Source: Sciurus carolinensis (lineage: Eukaryota > Chordata > Mammalia > Rodentia > Sciuridae). From it: a DNA stretch of 64,000 nt. This document shows, piece after piece, positions 10,080 to 20,715 of the stretch. The translations under genes were made by a program, and so were the position numbers. Positions within the stretch are counted from its first letter, which is position 1. Every line of letters begins with the position of its first letter. The stretch covers positions 135,827,241 to 135,891,240 of the forward strand of contig NC_062218.1 of the NCBI RefSeq assembly GCF_902686445.1. The letters are read 5' to 3'. The notes beneath the pieces were generated by a model that saw only the letters and a program-made list of their open reading frames with translations, did no database searches and was not told where the DNA came from.

Positions 10080-13000
10080 AAAATTCTGGCAAATTGCATA
10101 CAAATACATTAAGAAGATAGTGCACCACGATTAAGTGGGGTTCATCCCAGGGATGCAAGGTTGGTTCAACATCTGGAAATCAATAAATGTAATTCATCAC
10201 AACAATAGACTTAAGGCAAAGAACCATATGATTATTTCAATAGATGCTGAGAAAGTGTTTAACAAAATACAACACCCCTTCATGCTCAAAACACTAGAAA
10301 AAAATAGTAGGAAAATACCTGAACATTGTAAAGCCTATTAATGCTAAGCCCACAGTCTTAATGGAGAAAAACTGAAAGCACTCCTTTTAAAAACTGGAAA
10401 AAGACAGGGAAGCACTCTTTCACCACTTCTATTCAACATCATAGTTGAAAATACTAGCCAGAGCAATTAGACAGACCAAAGAAATTAAAGGGAGACGAAT
10501 AGGAAAAGAACTCAAGCGGTCACTATTTGCTGATGACATGATTCTATATTTAGAGGATTCAAAAAACTCTACCAGAAAACTTAGAGACCTCATAAATGAA
10601 TTCAGCGAAATAGCAGGATATAAAATCAACATGCATGAATCTAAAGCATTTTTATTCATAAGTGAAGAAACATCTAAAAGGGATATGAGGAAAACAACTC
10701 GGTTCACAATAGCCTCAAAAAAATAAAATACTTGGGAATCAATCTAACCAAAGAGGTGAAAGAGCTCTGAAATGAAAACTATAGAACATTAAAGAAAGAA
10801 ATTGAAGAAGACCATAGAAGATGGAAAGATCTCCCATGTTCTTGGACAGGCAGAATTAATATTATCAAAATGGTCATACTTCCAAAGGTGCTATACAGAT
10901 TTAACACAATTCCAATTAAAATCCCAATGACATTTCTCACAGAAATAGAGAAAGCAATCACAAAATTCATCTGGAAGAACAAAAGACTCAGAATAGCCAA
11001 AGCAATCCTGGGCAGAAAGTATCACTATACCAAACCTTAAACTCTACTATAGAGCAATAGTAACAAAAACAGCATGGTATTGGCACCAAAATAGACAGGT
11101 AGACCAATGGTACAGGATAGTAGACATGGAGACATACCCACATAAGTACAGTAACCTCATACTAGACAAAGGTGCCAAAAACTTACAATGGAGAAAAGAT
11201 AGCCTCTTCAACAAATAGTGCTGGCAAAACTGGAAATCCATACACAGTAAAATGAAATTAAACCCCTATCTCTAACCCTGTACAAAACTCAACTCAAAAT
11301 GGATCAAGGATCTAGGAATCAGACCTGAGACCCTGCAACTTACAGAAGAAAAAGTAGGTACAAATCTCTATCACATTGGCTTAGGACTAGACTTCCTTAA
11401 CAAGACCCCCATAGCTCAAGAAATAAAAGCAAGAATCAATAAATGGGATAGATTGAAACTAAAAAGCTTTTTCTCAGCAAAGGAAACAATCAATAATGTG
11501 AAGACAGTCTACAGAGTGGGAGAAAACCTTTTCCACACACACCTCAGATACAGTCCTAATCTCCAAAGTTTATAAAGAACTTAAAAAACTTTACACCAAA
11601 AATATGAAGAACCCAATCAATAAATGGGCTAAGGAACTGGGCAGACACTTCACAGAAGTGTCTGTGACCAACAAATATATGAAAAAGTGCTCATCATCCC
11701 TAGTAATTAGAGAAATGCAAATTAAAACCACCCTAAGATTTCATCTAACTCCAATTAGAATGGCTATTATCAAGAACAAAAGCAATAATAAGTGTTGGTG
11801 TGGATGTGGGGAAAAAGGCACACTCATACTTTGCTGGTGGAGTGGTAAACTGGTTCAGCCACTCTGGAAAGCAGTATGGAGATTCCTTAGAAAATTTGGA
11901 ATGGACCCACCATTTGACCCAGCTATCCCACTCCTCGGTTTATACCCAAAGGACTTAAAATCGGCATACTACAGTGATGCAACCACATCAATATTCATAA
12001 CAGCTCAATTCACAATAGCTAGATTGTGGAGCCAACCAAGATGCCCTTCAATTGATGAATGGATAAAAAACTGTAGTATATATACACAATGGAATATTAC
12101 TCAGCCATAAAGAATAAAATTATGGCATTTGCTGGTAAATGGATGAAGTTGGAAAATATCATGCTAAGTGAAATAAGACAAGCCCAAAACACCCAAAGCT
12201 AAATGTTTTCTCTGATAAGTGGATGATGATACATAACGAGGGGGTGTGGCAGGGGTGCAGAGAGAAGAATGAAGGAACTTTTGATGTTGTAGAAGAAAAT
12301 GGGGCAGGAAGGGGTGGGGAAAGGAAAGATAGTAGAATGAGACAGACAGTATTATATGTATATTTATGATTACATGAATGGTGTGAATCTACACTGTGTA
12401 CAACGACAGAAATGAAAAGTGTTTCCCCATTTGTGTACAATGAATCAAAATGCAGTCTGTAAAAATAAAAAAAAAAAAATTAAAAGAAAAAAAGAAAAAT
12501 GACAACTTCAGATTTATAAAAATAAATAAATAAATAAAAGTAGGTATCTGAGATTTGGTTAAAAACAAAACAAACAAAAACAGGTACAGTAGTTTATGCC
12601 TGTAATCCCAGCAGTTCTTTGAGGCAGGAGGATCTCAAGTTCAAGGTCAGCCTACACAACTTACTGAGACCCTGTCTCAAAGAAAATTTTATTTTATTCA
12701 TGTATTTGTTTGTTTTCTTTTGAGTGGGCGTACTGGGGATTGAACTCAGGGCACTCAACAACTAAGTCACATCCCCAGTCCTATTTTGTGTTTTATTTAG
12801 AGAAAGGGTGTCTCTGAATTGCTTAGGGCCTTGCTTTTGCTGAGGCTGGTTTTGAACTCAGGATCCTCCTGTCTCAGCCTCCTGAGACTGAAATTTTTAT
12901 ATCACTTATTGAACCATAGTGGTGGGAAATCTTTTATTTATTTGAGACAGAGTCTTGCTCTGTTACCTGGGCTGATCCTGAACTTGCCTCAGCATCTTGA

Positions 13001-13187
13001 GTAGCTTTTATTTTTTGGGGGAACATGGTCTCTTTTTTAAAAAAACTTAAATAATTCATACAGCATAACATTCACCATTTTTAAAATTTTTAACATATTC
13101 ACAAAGGTTCCTATTTTTTAATAGTGTTTATTCTCTCTCCTTAATTGCATATACTAGTCTGCAAAGTATCTTAGAATGGCAAATCCT

Positions 13188-13264
13188 TTATTTATTTATT
13201 TTTTTGTGGTGCTGTGGATTGAACCCAGGGCCTTGTGCTACAAACTGAGCTATATCCCCAGCCC
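13188..13264 (-). repeat. ID SINE, minus strand
   Basis: Reverse ID body (gattgaacccagggccttgt, then gagctatatccccagccc). It is flanked by agaatggcaaatcct at 13173-13187 and 13265-13279, a perfect 15-bp duplication about 100 bp from exon 15. Confidence 0.9.
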
Positions 13265-13365
13265 AGAATGGCAAATCCTATAAGATTAAACTAAGTGAAA
13301 ACTTGTATTTATTGATATCAAAAATAATATTTACTCCTATGTTTTAAAATAAAACGTATCCTCAC

Positions 13366-13524
13366 CTTTAGTGCATCGAATCCTCATAACTGCCTCAAAG
13401 CCAATCTTCCGAGTGAGGTACCTCTGTAGTTCCTTCTGTAATTTCTGTACTTGGACTGGGTTGTGCTGATGATGGTAAGAAGGATAGTAATAGACACTAC
13501 CTGCTGAGTACCGAGAAATACACC
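13366..13524 (-). CDS. SEC24A: SEC24A exon 15
   Basis: Acceptor AG at 13526-13525 and donor GTGAGG from 13365. The exon has 159 nt and encodes GCISRYSAGSVYYYPSYHHQ, HNPVQVQKLQKELQRYLTRK and IGFEAVMRIRCTKG. The tyrosine- and histidine-rich strand followed by an amphipathic helix is characteristic of the SEC24 trunk-to-beta-sandwich region. Every residue I can recall from human SEC24A is kept here. Confidence 0.97.
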
Positions 13525-14550
13525 CTGAAAGAGAACACACACATTTTTCAAACAGTGGTATTATCTGCTACTTCTATGCCAAAATAAGTACAGTCCTTTG
13601 ATTCAATTTTTCCCTACCTTCTCAAGTCAAAAGAATATTCCATTCCATAACTGTCAAAAAGAATATTCCATTCCATAACTGTCAAAAAGAATATTCCATT
13701 CCTTTAAATCGTAATGTAGACATTTTCTATTTCTCCTCTACTAAATTAGAGTAGAAGGTGACTATAAGGTTTATAGATTAAACTGACTATTAAGCAGGGT
13801 GTAATGGTGTGCACTATGGTCCTGGCTACTTGTGAGGCTGAGGTATGAGGATCACTTAAATTTACAAGTTTAGGACCAGCTTGGAGCTGGGTGTGGTTGC
13901 CTGCACCTGTAATCCCAGCAGTTTGGGAGGCTGAGGCTGGTGGATCACCAAGTTCAAAGCCAGTCTCAGCAACTTAATGAGGCCCTAAAGCAACTTAGCA
14001 AGACCCTGTCTCTAAATAAAATATAAAGGCTGGGGATGTAGCTCAGTGATTAAGCATCCCTGGATTCAATCCCTGGTACCAAGGGGAAAAAAAGACCAGC
14101 TTGGGCAACATAGCAAGACTCCATTTCAAAAGAGAAATACCAAAACCACAACCATAACTAGCTCTCCTGAAACTCTCTGAAAGGAATAAAAATTTTACTT
14201 TATCCTCTACCTAGAATACTATCATGCCTATAATCCCAGCTACCTAGAAGACTAAAGGAGGAGGATTGCAAATGCTTAGGGGCACTTTAACACCGAGCTA
14301 CATCCCCAGTTCTTTTGTTTTGTTTTTGTTTTTATTTTGAGACAGAGTCTTGCTAAATTGCTGAGGCTGGCTTCAGACTTGCTCAGTGGGAGAGAACTTG
14401 CCTAGCATGTGCAAGGCCCTGGGTTCAATTCCTAGTACGGAGGGGGGCACGGGGCAACAATGAAACAAAATAATTTAAATACCATTTTGCTACTCATTTA
14501 AGACAAAACAACAAAACAACAACAAAAAAACCCAATCAGGAAAAACTTAC
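13525..14550 (-). other. SEC24A intron 14
   Basis: A short tandem repeat lies at 13633-13702. An older B1 fragment (about 13795-13885) was split by a B1-dID (13886-14092), which is flanked by near-identical copies of gaccagcttgg. A minus B1-dID piece (about 14275-14365) abuts a plus ID (about 14376-14440), suggesting a deletion that fused two SINEs. Confidence 0.75.
13633..13702. repeat. 28-bp tandem repeat, 2.5 copies
   Basis: The unit starts gaatattccattccataact and ends gtcaaaaa. Copies start at 13633, 13661 and a partial one at 13689. They are identical, so the duplication is recent or homogenised. Confidence 0.97.
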
Positions 14551-14671
14551 CCAGAGAAGCCAAATCAGAATACTGTCCACTGAGAAGGAATAAGTCCACA
14601 GCTACCTGCTGACCAGAACAGTCCAACGCTAATTTCTTATAGAAGTCAGTGGACGGTGTCAGGTGTATTTC
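14551..14671 (-). CDS. SEC24A: SEC24A exon 14
   Basis: Acceptor AG at 14673-14672 and donor GTAAGT from 14550. The exon has 121 nt and encodes EIHLTPSTDFYKKLALDCSG, then QQVAVDLFLLSGQYSDLASL, with one base of the next Gly codon. This is the trunk-domain strand FYKKLALDCSGQQVAVDLFL, common to all SEC24 proteins. The upstream joint is in phase 0 (AAG then GAA). Confidence 0.97.
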
Positions 14672-16412
14672 CTATTAATAAATTACAAGGAGAATTTTTT
14701 AAAAAATCATTAAATTATCAAAATGTAAATATACACCTACATATAGCAATGTGTGACTAACAATTTTCTCTAGGTATTCCACATAATCCATAATCCTTTT
14801 GCTTTGACATTTGATTTTTCATTAAGAAGCATGTACTGATTAAGAATTTTCTGTTTCACGGCTAGGAATGTAGCTCAGTGATGTAGCACTTGCCTATCAT
14901 GGGTGAGACACTGGGTTTAATACCCAGTAATAAAAGAAAAAGAAAAAAAAATTTTTTTCTGAGCTTAATTTTGTTGTTTTACTTTTAAAAAGAAATACCT
15001 CTATCAAATTAATTTTATAATAGGCAAAAATAATTATTGTAAACAAATCTAGCAAATGCTCAGTATGCTGGGAATCATTCTAAATAATTCATAAGCAATA
15101 CCTACTTAGTTCTTACAACTATCAATATTTTCACTTTATATATACAGAAACAAAGAAATGAAGTAACTATTTAAATTCATACATCTAAAAAGCAGTGAAG
15201 GGCTGGGGATATAGCTCAGTTGGTACAGTGCTTGCCTCACAAGCATAAGGCCTTGGGTTCAATCCCCAGTGCTGCAAAAAATAAATAAGTAAATAAAAAG
15301 CAGTGGAATTTAGGCAGTGTGAATCCAGAGGTAACTTTATAACCAATATGGTATACTGATGTCCGTTAATCTTTTGGAAAACACAGGTCTCAAACTGTTA
15401 AATTTAGCTGGGCATAGTGACAAATGCCTGTAATCCCAGTGGCTTGGGAGGTTGAGGCAGGAGAATCACGAGTTCAAAGCCAGCCTCAGTAACTTAGAGA
15501 GGCCCTGTCTCTAAATAAAAATACAAAAATGGGCTGGGGATGTGGCTTGGTGGTTCGGTGTTCCTGCATTCAATCCCTGGTACCCAAAACAAAAACAAAA
15601 AACTTTCAAACTGTAAGTTTATACATACAAGGTGCTCAAATGCAATCTGAGGCTGTCGATACACCAAGTTATGACCATTCCTAACTGGTCATCCAGGTTC
15701 CCCTTTGTCCCTAGCAAATATATTCACACACACTCTCTCTTTTTTTTTTTTTTTTGGTACCAGGTATTGAAACCAGGGGTGCTTAATCACTGAGTCACAT
15801 CCCTGGCCCTTTTTTATTTTGAGACAGGGTCTCACTAAGGTGCTTAGGACCTTGCTAAGTTTCTGAGGCTAGCTTTGAACTTGGCAATTCTCCTACCTCA
15901 GCCTCCCCAGTTGCTGGGATTATAGGCATGCAACCCCACACCCAGGTTCTCTTTTTGTTTTTTGTAGTACTGGAGACTGAATCCAAAGGTGTTTTACCAT
16001 TAAGCTACATCCCCAGTCCTTTTTATTTTATATTTGAGATAGGGTCTGACTAAATTGCCCAGGCTGGCCTCCTTTGCAAGTCTCCTGCCTCAACTTCCCA
16101 AGTCACTGAGACTATAGGTGTGAACCACCATGCCCAGTTAGCAAGTGTTTTCTCTTAGTTACCCAGACTTTCTCATCAAAACCAGGCTAGATGACTAGTG
16201 GTTTACTAAAGATATTAAAAATAAGGCATGGATGAATCAGGTAGAGAAAAATGTAATAATAATTTCACATAAAAGTGAAACCTTTTACTTATTTCCTTAT
16301 AATCTCTCCTCCCCACAACTGGAAACCTCCCTGCCCCCTCCCCCAGAGAAAACGCTATGGTCAAAGGGACACAGCACCAGCATAAATCTTATACACTTGA
16401 TGACTTTCTAAC
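14672..16412 (-). other. SEC24A intron 13: five SINEs
   Basis: ID 14858-14945, ID 15198-15294, plus B1-dID about 15400-15600, then two minus-strand B1-dID elements end to end at about 15736-15945 and 15950-16140. The rest is AT-rich single-copy-looking sequence. Confidence 0.75.
15198..15294 (+). repeat. ID SINE with target-site duplication
   Basis: Complete ID body with tail aataaataagtaaataa. aaaaagcagtg occurs at 15187-15197 and 15295-15305. Confidence 0.9.
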
Positions 16413-16619
16413 CTTAGCAGATGATCTTTGGTTGGGTTCTTCTCGTGGTTTCAGGGCTCCCATTCCAAGAGTTGGGAGTTGTGTTTGAAAGACAGACATT
16501 CGACCACCAGTTGGGGACATCAGCTTAAAGGCAGCCTGAAGTGCAGGACCCAAGGCACTCTGAGTCTCCAGAGTCTTGGTAAACATTTGTGGCAAAGTTT
16601 TCAGTAATTCTTGAACAAG
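16413..16619 (-). CDS. SEC24A: SEC24A exon 13
   Basis: Acceptor AG at 16621-16620 and a rather weak donor GTTAGA from 16412. The exon is exactly 69 codons, in phase 0 at both ends. It contains LVQELLKTLPQMFTKTLETQ, SALGPALQAAFKLMSPTGGR and MSVFQTQLPTLGMGALKPRE. GGR(M/V)-x-F-Q-(T/A)-x-LP-x-x-G-x-G-x-L is a SEC24 family signature in the trunk domain. Being a multiple of three, it could be skipped without a frame change, but this would remove core trunk structure. Confidence 0.97.
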
Positions 16620-17710
16620 CTTGTGAAGTAAAGCAAGAAAACTCAAGAGTGTTACAATTCATTTTTTTTTTCACAATAAGTCAATATCTAATACAAAAGA
16701 CAAGACACTGTGTTATGATGATGATCAGAAAATCTACAGACACTACAGTAAACAATGAAGTTGGTCAAATGACAAGAAAGCCATTTTAAGTCAACATTAT
16801 AAATTGGCAAGCAAGACATCAAAATTGGGGCCTTACAGTTCTTGCACATGCAACAGCCCAGCAAGACTATAAGTCCAAAATGTATCCAAAAGAACCATAA
16901 GTTTAGAAATTTGGTTTATTTTAATGCCATGAATTATGGCTTTCTCTATTGCCTCCACACTTTATTCTTTTGAGTTCCAATATGAGTTTAGCTTTCCCTG
17001 TTGCAAAATCTAAGATATCCAGTAACTTTGCCAACCAGTAATATCACTACAAAAGAAAAACAAAAATCAAAACCAACTACCTAGTCAGGTTAGGTTGTAC
17101 AAATAAAGAGCATTAATGGGGAAAAATACTTTGCACCATGGCACAGTGACCACTGCCAACAGCAGAGACCATAGACTTGCTAGTTAAAATGTTACCCCTA
17201 TGGCATATATGCATGTACAGGGTAGACAACATCCCCCCTTCAGACACATTCTGTTCACCTCTCACTGTATTATGTCATGGCAATTTCCAGGCAGGTAATA
17301 AGAGTTTCTTCTGAACTGACCCCAATGACACTCTGTGAATCAGAAAAGCAAAGGGCACTGAGAGTAGCCTGGCTCATGTGCTTCTGTGTAGTGACCAGAA
17401 GCTTTATCTCAGCAACCCTCCCAACACCCCAAAGGGCTGGCAAGACATGTTTCCTTCAGATGTTCCTCCTTTCTGGAATAGGCTTCTTTTCTACCCTACT
17501 ACAAATAACTTGCTGCATTAGACTTAAAAATGATTGGCACGAGATTGAACTTGAGAATTGTTCATCTAATGAACTTAAACTAAGAGCAAACTAAGATGCT
17601 GCATAGTTTAAAAATGTCAAAGCAAGCAGTAAAATTTTACTTAAAGTTCATTTAAAAAATATGCCTTAAATATTTCAATCAAACATGTCGGGTAGGAAAA
17701 TGGATCTTAC
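16620..17710 (-). other. SEC24A intron 12: repeat-free, possible 3'UTR-type retrocopy
   Basis: No SINE or L1 piece is recognisable across about 1.05 kb, unlike nearly every other intron here. A T run lies at 16663-16673 near the exon 13 end. Read on the minus strand, 17640-16674 looks like an mRNA 3'UTR ending in an A tail at that run. I cannot name a source gene, and I find no convincing target duplication. It may equally be ordinary unique intron. Confidence 0.4.
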
Positions 17711-17766
17711 CTCTTTACTTTCATTTAAATTTACTAATAAGTTCTCTGGCATAGGTATAAAAACAT
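17711..17766 (-). CDS. SEC24A: SEC24A exon 12 (56 nt)
   Basis: Too short to stand out alone, but fixed by its neighbours. Acceptor AG at 17768-17767 and donor GTAAGA from 17710. The exon starts with 2 nt that complete GAT from exon 11, then VFIPMPENLLVNLNESKE. This is the expected sequence between the IVSDIE strand (exon 11) and LVQELLKTLPQMF (exon 13) in SEC24A. All 19 residues match what I recall for human. Confidence 0.96.
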
Positions 17767-17939
17767 CTGAAAAAATAAGTAAATATTTATTTTAAACAAA
17801 ATTAAACTATTAAGAATGTTCCAAATACATTAACACTGATGCAATTCACTACATCATACTTAAAGAAAAGCCTGCTCCTCCACTATTATAGGCTATCCAC
17901 ACATGTTCAAAGAGCCACCAAAGGAGCACTGACTTGGGT

Positions 17940-17990
17940 TTTTTTTTTTTTTCATTCTGTTATTTTTTCCTTCCCCCCACCCCTCCCACC
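17940..17990 (-). mobile_element. Very short 5'-truncated L1 insertion (about 50 nt)
   Basis: On the plus strand a T run is followed by ttccccccacccctcccacc, the reverse complement of the purine-rich L1 3'UTR end seen elsewhere in this window (for example after 40800). Perfect 11-bp copies of ctgacttgggt flank it (17929-17939 and 17991-18001). It is an extreme 5' truncation, with little more than the tail inserted. Confidence 0.85.
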
Positions 17991-18929
17991 CTGACTTGGG
18001 TATTTATAGCAACTTTTCTTCTTTTTGTTTGATTACTTATGAAGGTAAATAGTTTCTAAATTAGAAAATAGTGATTGGTAAGCACTTAGTAAGGGTTTGT
18101 GCAAGTGTTCTGTTTCCTAGGTTAAAGACAGCATCTAAGAATCTTGCTTAATCTTTTTTTATGGCTGACCCTGCAAGCCAGCACAAAAATTTTATCTTTA
18201 TACAGAAGTAATTCAGTTTTCCAATACTTCTGTCATTCCAAACATTCATGCTTTTTCATAAAGAAGACCCACACTAATGCCCCAACTAATAATGAGACTA
18301 CAAATCCAATTAAATCAGAATGTATGCTAAAGTGGCCACTTTAGGTGAGCCTCTCAAGACTCACATTTATTTCTGCTTAGGAACTGAGTTCCCTTCCTTA
18401 GATGTAAGAAGCAAACTAGGAAGAGAAGAGAGGTAGTAGTAAACTATGAGGAAAATCACTTCCTATGTTTCTATATTGTTTTTGCTCACACAAAAATAAA
18501 GCTAATTATGAAGTTAGTAAAAAAAAAATTTAAAACATTAAATGCTTACTTTAGCTGTCATATGAAAATTTTGTTGCCTACTCTTCAGTTTTCTTCCTTT
18601 TATTCTTTAAAAACATTTTAAAAATTTTATTGAGATATAATTCACATATCATAAAATTCACCCTCATGAAAAGAAGAGCTCTGAACTGGGCATGGTGGCT
18701 CATGCCTGTAATCCTAGCTACTCAGGAAGCTGAGGCAGGAGGATCACAAGTTTGAGGCCAGTCTGGGTAACTTGGTGAAACCCTGTCTCAAAATAAAAAA
18801 TAGAAAGGGATGGTAATGTGTAGCTCAGTGGTAGAGTACTTGCCTAACATGTATTAAGGCCCTGGGCTCAATCCTCAGCACCAGAAAAACAAAAACAAAA
18901 CAAAACAAATAGTATTCAGTGCTTTACAT

Positions 18930-20560
18930 AAACATATATATTTGTGTATGTATGTTCAGATTTGTCCCACTACCATCATCATCTCAAAAAGAAACCCTGA
19001 AATCATGGTTACTTCCCATTATCATTTTCCCTAGGTTCCTGGTAACTAATCTACTTTCTGTCCCAAGAAAGTTGCATGTTCTGGACATTTCACATAAAGA
19101 GAGCCATATAGGGCTGGGGTTATAGCTCAGTCGTAGAGCACTTGCCCAGCATGTGTGAGGCATTAGGTACGATCCTCAGCACCACATAAAAAAATAGAAA
19201 AATAAATAAAATAAAGGTATTTTGTCCATCTAAAACTAAAAATAATTTTTAAAAAAGAGAGCCATACTATATATATGGTCATTTGTAATTGACTTCATTC
19301 ATCAAGCATGTTTTTAAGATTCATCCATGTTAGCATGTACTTCATTCTTTTTTATTGCAGAATAACATTTAATCTTAAGAAAAGACCACATTTGTTTATT
19401 CATTCTTCAGATGATGGTCATACGGGTTGTTTCCATTTTTGGTCATATTGCTCTGAACATTCATGTATGAATTCTTATGCTTTCAGTTTTCTTGAGTTTA
19501 CACCTATTGTGTAGAATTACAAAGTCATATGGTAACTTTAACTTGTGTGTGTGTCACTAGAGATCGAACCCAGTGGTACCCCACCACTACTGAGTCACAT
19601 CCTTGGACCTTTTTTATTTTTGTGATGATGGGGATTGTGATCTGGGATCACACATGCTCCCAGATCTTATGTTTCTTTTGAAACAGGGTCTTGCCAAGTT
19701 GCCCAGGGTGGCCTTGAACTTGTGATTCTCCTTATCTCAGCGTCCCAAGTAACTGGGATTACAGGATTGTGCCACTGTGCTTGGCTTCTGTTTAACTTTT
19801 TGAGGAACTGCCACACTGTTTTCCATAGTGGCTGTGCCATTTCACATTCCCCTAGCAGTGTATGATGATTCCAATTTCTTCATATCCTCACCAATATTTG
19901 TTATTGTCCAAACCTTTCATTTTAGCCACCAACTTCCTGTTTAGAGACATCTCATTGTCTTTTTTAATTTGTATTTCCTGATAAATAATACTGTAGAGCA
20001 TGTATCAAATTTTGGGGGGGCATACTGGGGGCTGAACTCAGGGATACTCAACCACTGAGTCACATCCTCAGCCCTATTTTGTATTTTATTTTGAGACAGG
20101 GTCTGACTGAGTTGCTTAGTGCCTTGCCTTTGCTGAGGCTGACTTTGAACTCAGGATCCTCCTGCCTCAGCCTCCCAAACTGCTGGGATTACAGGTATGA
20201 GCCAGTGTGACCATATTGTATGTATCAAATTTGTCTATAGAAATTTTTGGTGGGGAGTGCTGGGGATTGAACACAGGGCCTTTGATAAGCTTAGCACACA
20301 CACACTACCACAGAGCTACACCTCCAGCCCTAAAATATTGAATATTGTGTAATGACTAAAGAAATGTCTATTCAAGTCCTTTACCCACTCATTCATTGGG
20401 CTATTTTCTTTTTATTGTTAACTTATAGGAGTTCTTTAGGTAACTAGATATAAATCCTTTTTCAGATTCTGATCTTCAAATATTTTCTCCACATAGCAGA
20501 CTCATACCATACACTTCTAATTTGCCATGGTCATGAAATATTCCTAAAATAGAAAATTTC
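18930..20560 (-). mobile_element. Old L1 remnant, minus strand, cut by later SINEs
   Basis: Plus-strand stretches such as ttcattcttttttattgcag, gttttccatagtggctgtgc and agatataaatcctttttcag are the reverse complement of the L1 ORF2 C-terminus and 3' end. Divergence is high and boundaries are approximate. The family cannot be assigned by eye. Confidence 0.65.
19109..19253 (+). repeat. Long-tail ID SINE
   Basis: ID body followed by the extended tail (accacataaaaaaatag, then ataaaggtattttgtccatc). aaagagagccata is duplicated at 19096-19108 and 19254-19266. Confidence 0.92.
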
Positions 20561-20596
20561 TAAAGACAGTTCAGTAAATTTGTGTATAATATATAC

Positions 20597-20715
20597 CTTC
20601 AATATCTGAAACTATTAGCATCTGAGGTTGAGAGAGACCTTCTTGAAGACTGTAGAAATGAATTGTACTGTCAAATGTTATGAAGCCAATTTTTGTTCTA
20701 GTGTTGCCAGGAAGC
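20597..20715 (-). CDS. SEC24A: SEC24A exon 11
   Basis: Acceptor AG at 20717-20716 and donor GTATAT from 20596. The exon has 119 nt. It completes a Leu codon, then PGNTRTKIGFITFDSTIHFY, SLQEGLSQPQMLIVSDIE and one base of Asp. TRTKIGFITFDSTIHFY is the conserved trunk (vWA-like) strand of all SEC24 paralogues; FITFDS includes the position corresponding to a metal-site strand in true vWA domains. Compared with my memory of human it has Ser for Gly, Gly for Ser and Gln for Lys, all conservative. Confidence 0.97.

Larger units (their letters stand above)
5680..12480 (+). mobile_element. Nearly full-length but inactive LINE-1, antisense to SEC24A
   Basis: It starts with the ccaagatggtgga motif typical of L1 5' ends and ends in a short A tail near 12480. 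A 5'UTR runs to about 7040. ORF1 remnants lie at 7041-7940 and are broken by frameshifts and stops. ORF2 remnants run from about 8330 to 12110. The endonuclease part shows ILGDFNTPLS at about 8670-8700. The reverse transcriptase part shows SPGPDEF at about 9625 and the active-site-type LFADDMILYLED at about 10525-10560. The C-terminal cysteine region is [14 protein letters not shown] at about 11790-11835. Each ORF has several breaks, and two later insertions interrupt it (8190-8313 and 864-type block at 9864-10079), so it cannot make working protein. The last 370 nt are a purine-rich 3'UTR. Confidence 0.93.
4207..13365 (-). other. SEC24A intron 15: hosts a nearly full-length L1
   Basis: Minus-strand B1-dID about 4350-4540, plain sequence 4540-4920, plus-strand B1-dID 4925-5118, ID with an odd long tail 5483-5673, L1 5680-12480 with its own nested insertions, B1 monomer 12585-12690, minus B1-dID 12719-12900 and a partial one to 13010. 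An old L1 3'-end-like patch lies at about 13015-13100, and a minus ID at 13188-13264. The L1 accounts for about three quarters of the intron. Confidence 0.8.
17767..20596 (-). other. SEC24A intron 11
   Basis: Tiny L1 insert 17940-17990; plain AT-rich 18002-18600; L1-type 3'-end patch about 18605-18665; plus B1-dID 18683-18895; long-tail ID 19109-19253. An old minus-strand L1 remnant fills about 18930-20560, cut by minus B1-dID copies (about 19540-19790 and 20008-20215) and a minus ID (about 20250-20335). Confidence 0.75.

Noticed and set aside
7041..12110. Functional L1 ORF1p/ORF2p genes
   Set aside because: Several frameshifts and stops in each frame, plus a SINE and a 7SK copy inserted in ORF2.
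13626..13702. CRISPR-like array
   Set aside because: Direct tandem copies with no spacers in a mammalian intron.
17277..17594. 105-codon plus-strand gene
   Set aside because: No recognisable domain, antisense to the intron, and no splice or promoter context; chance open frame.
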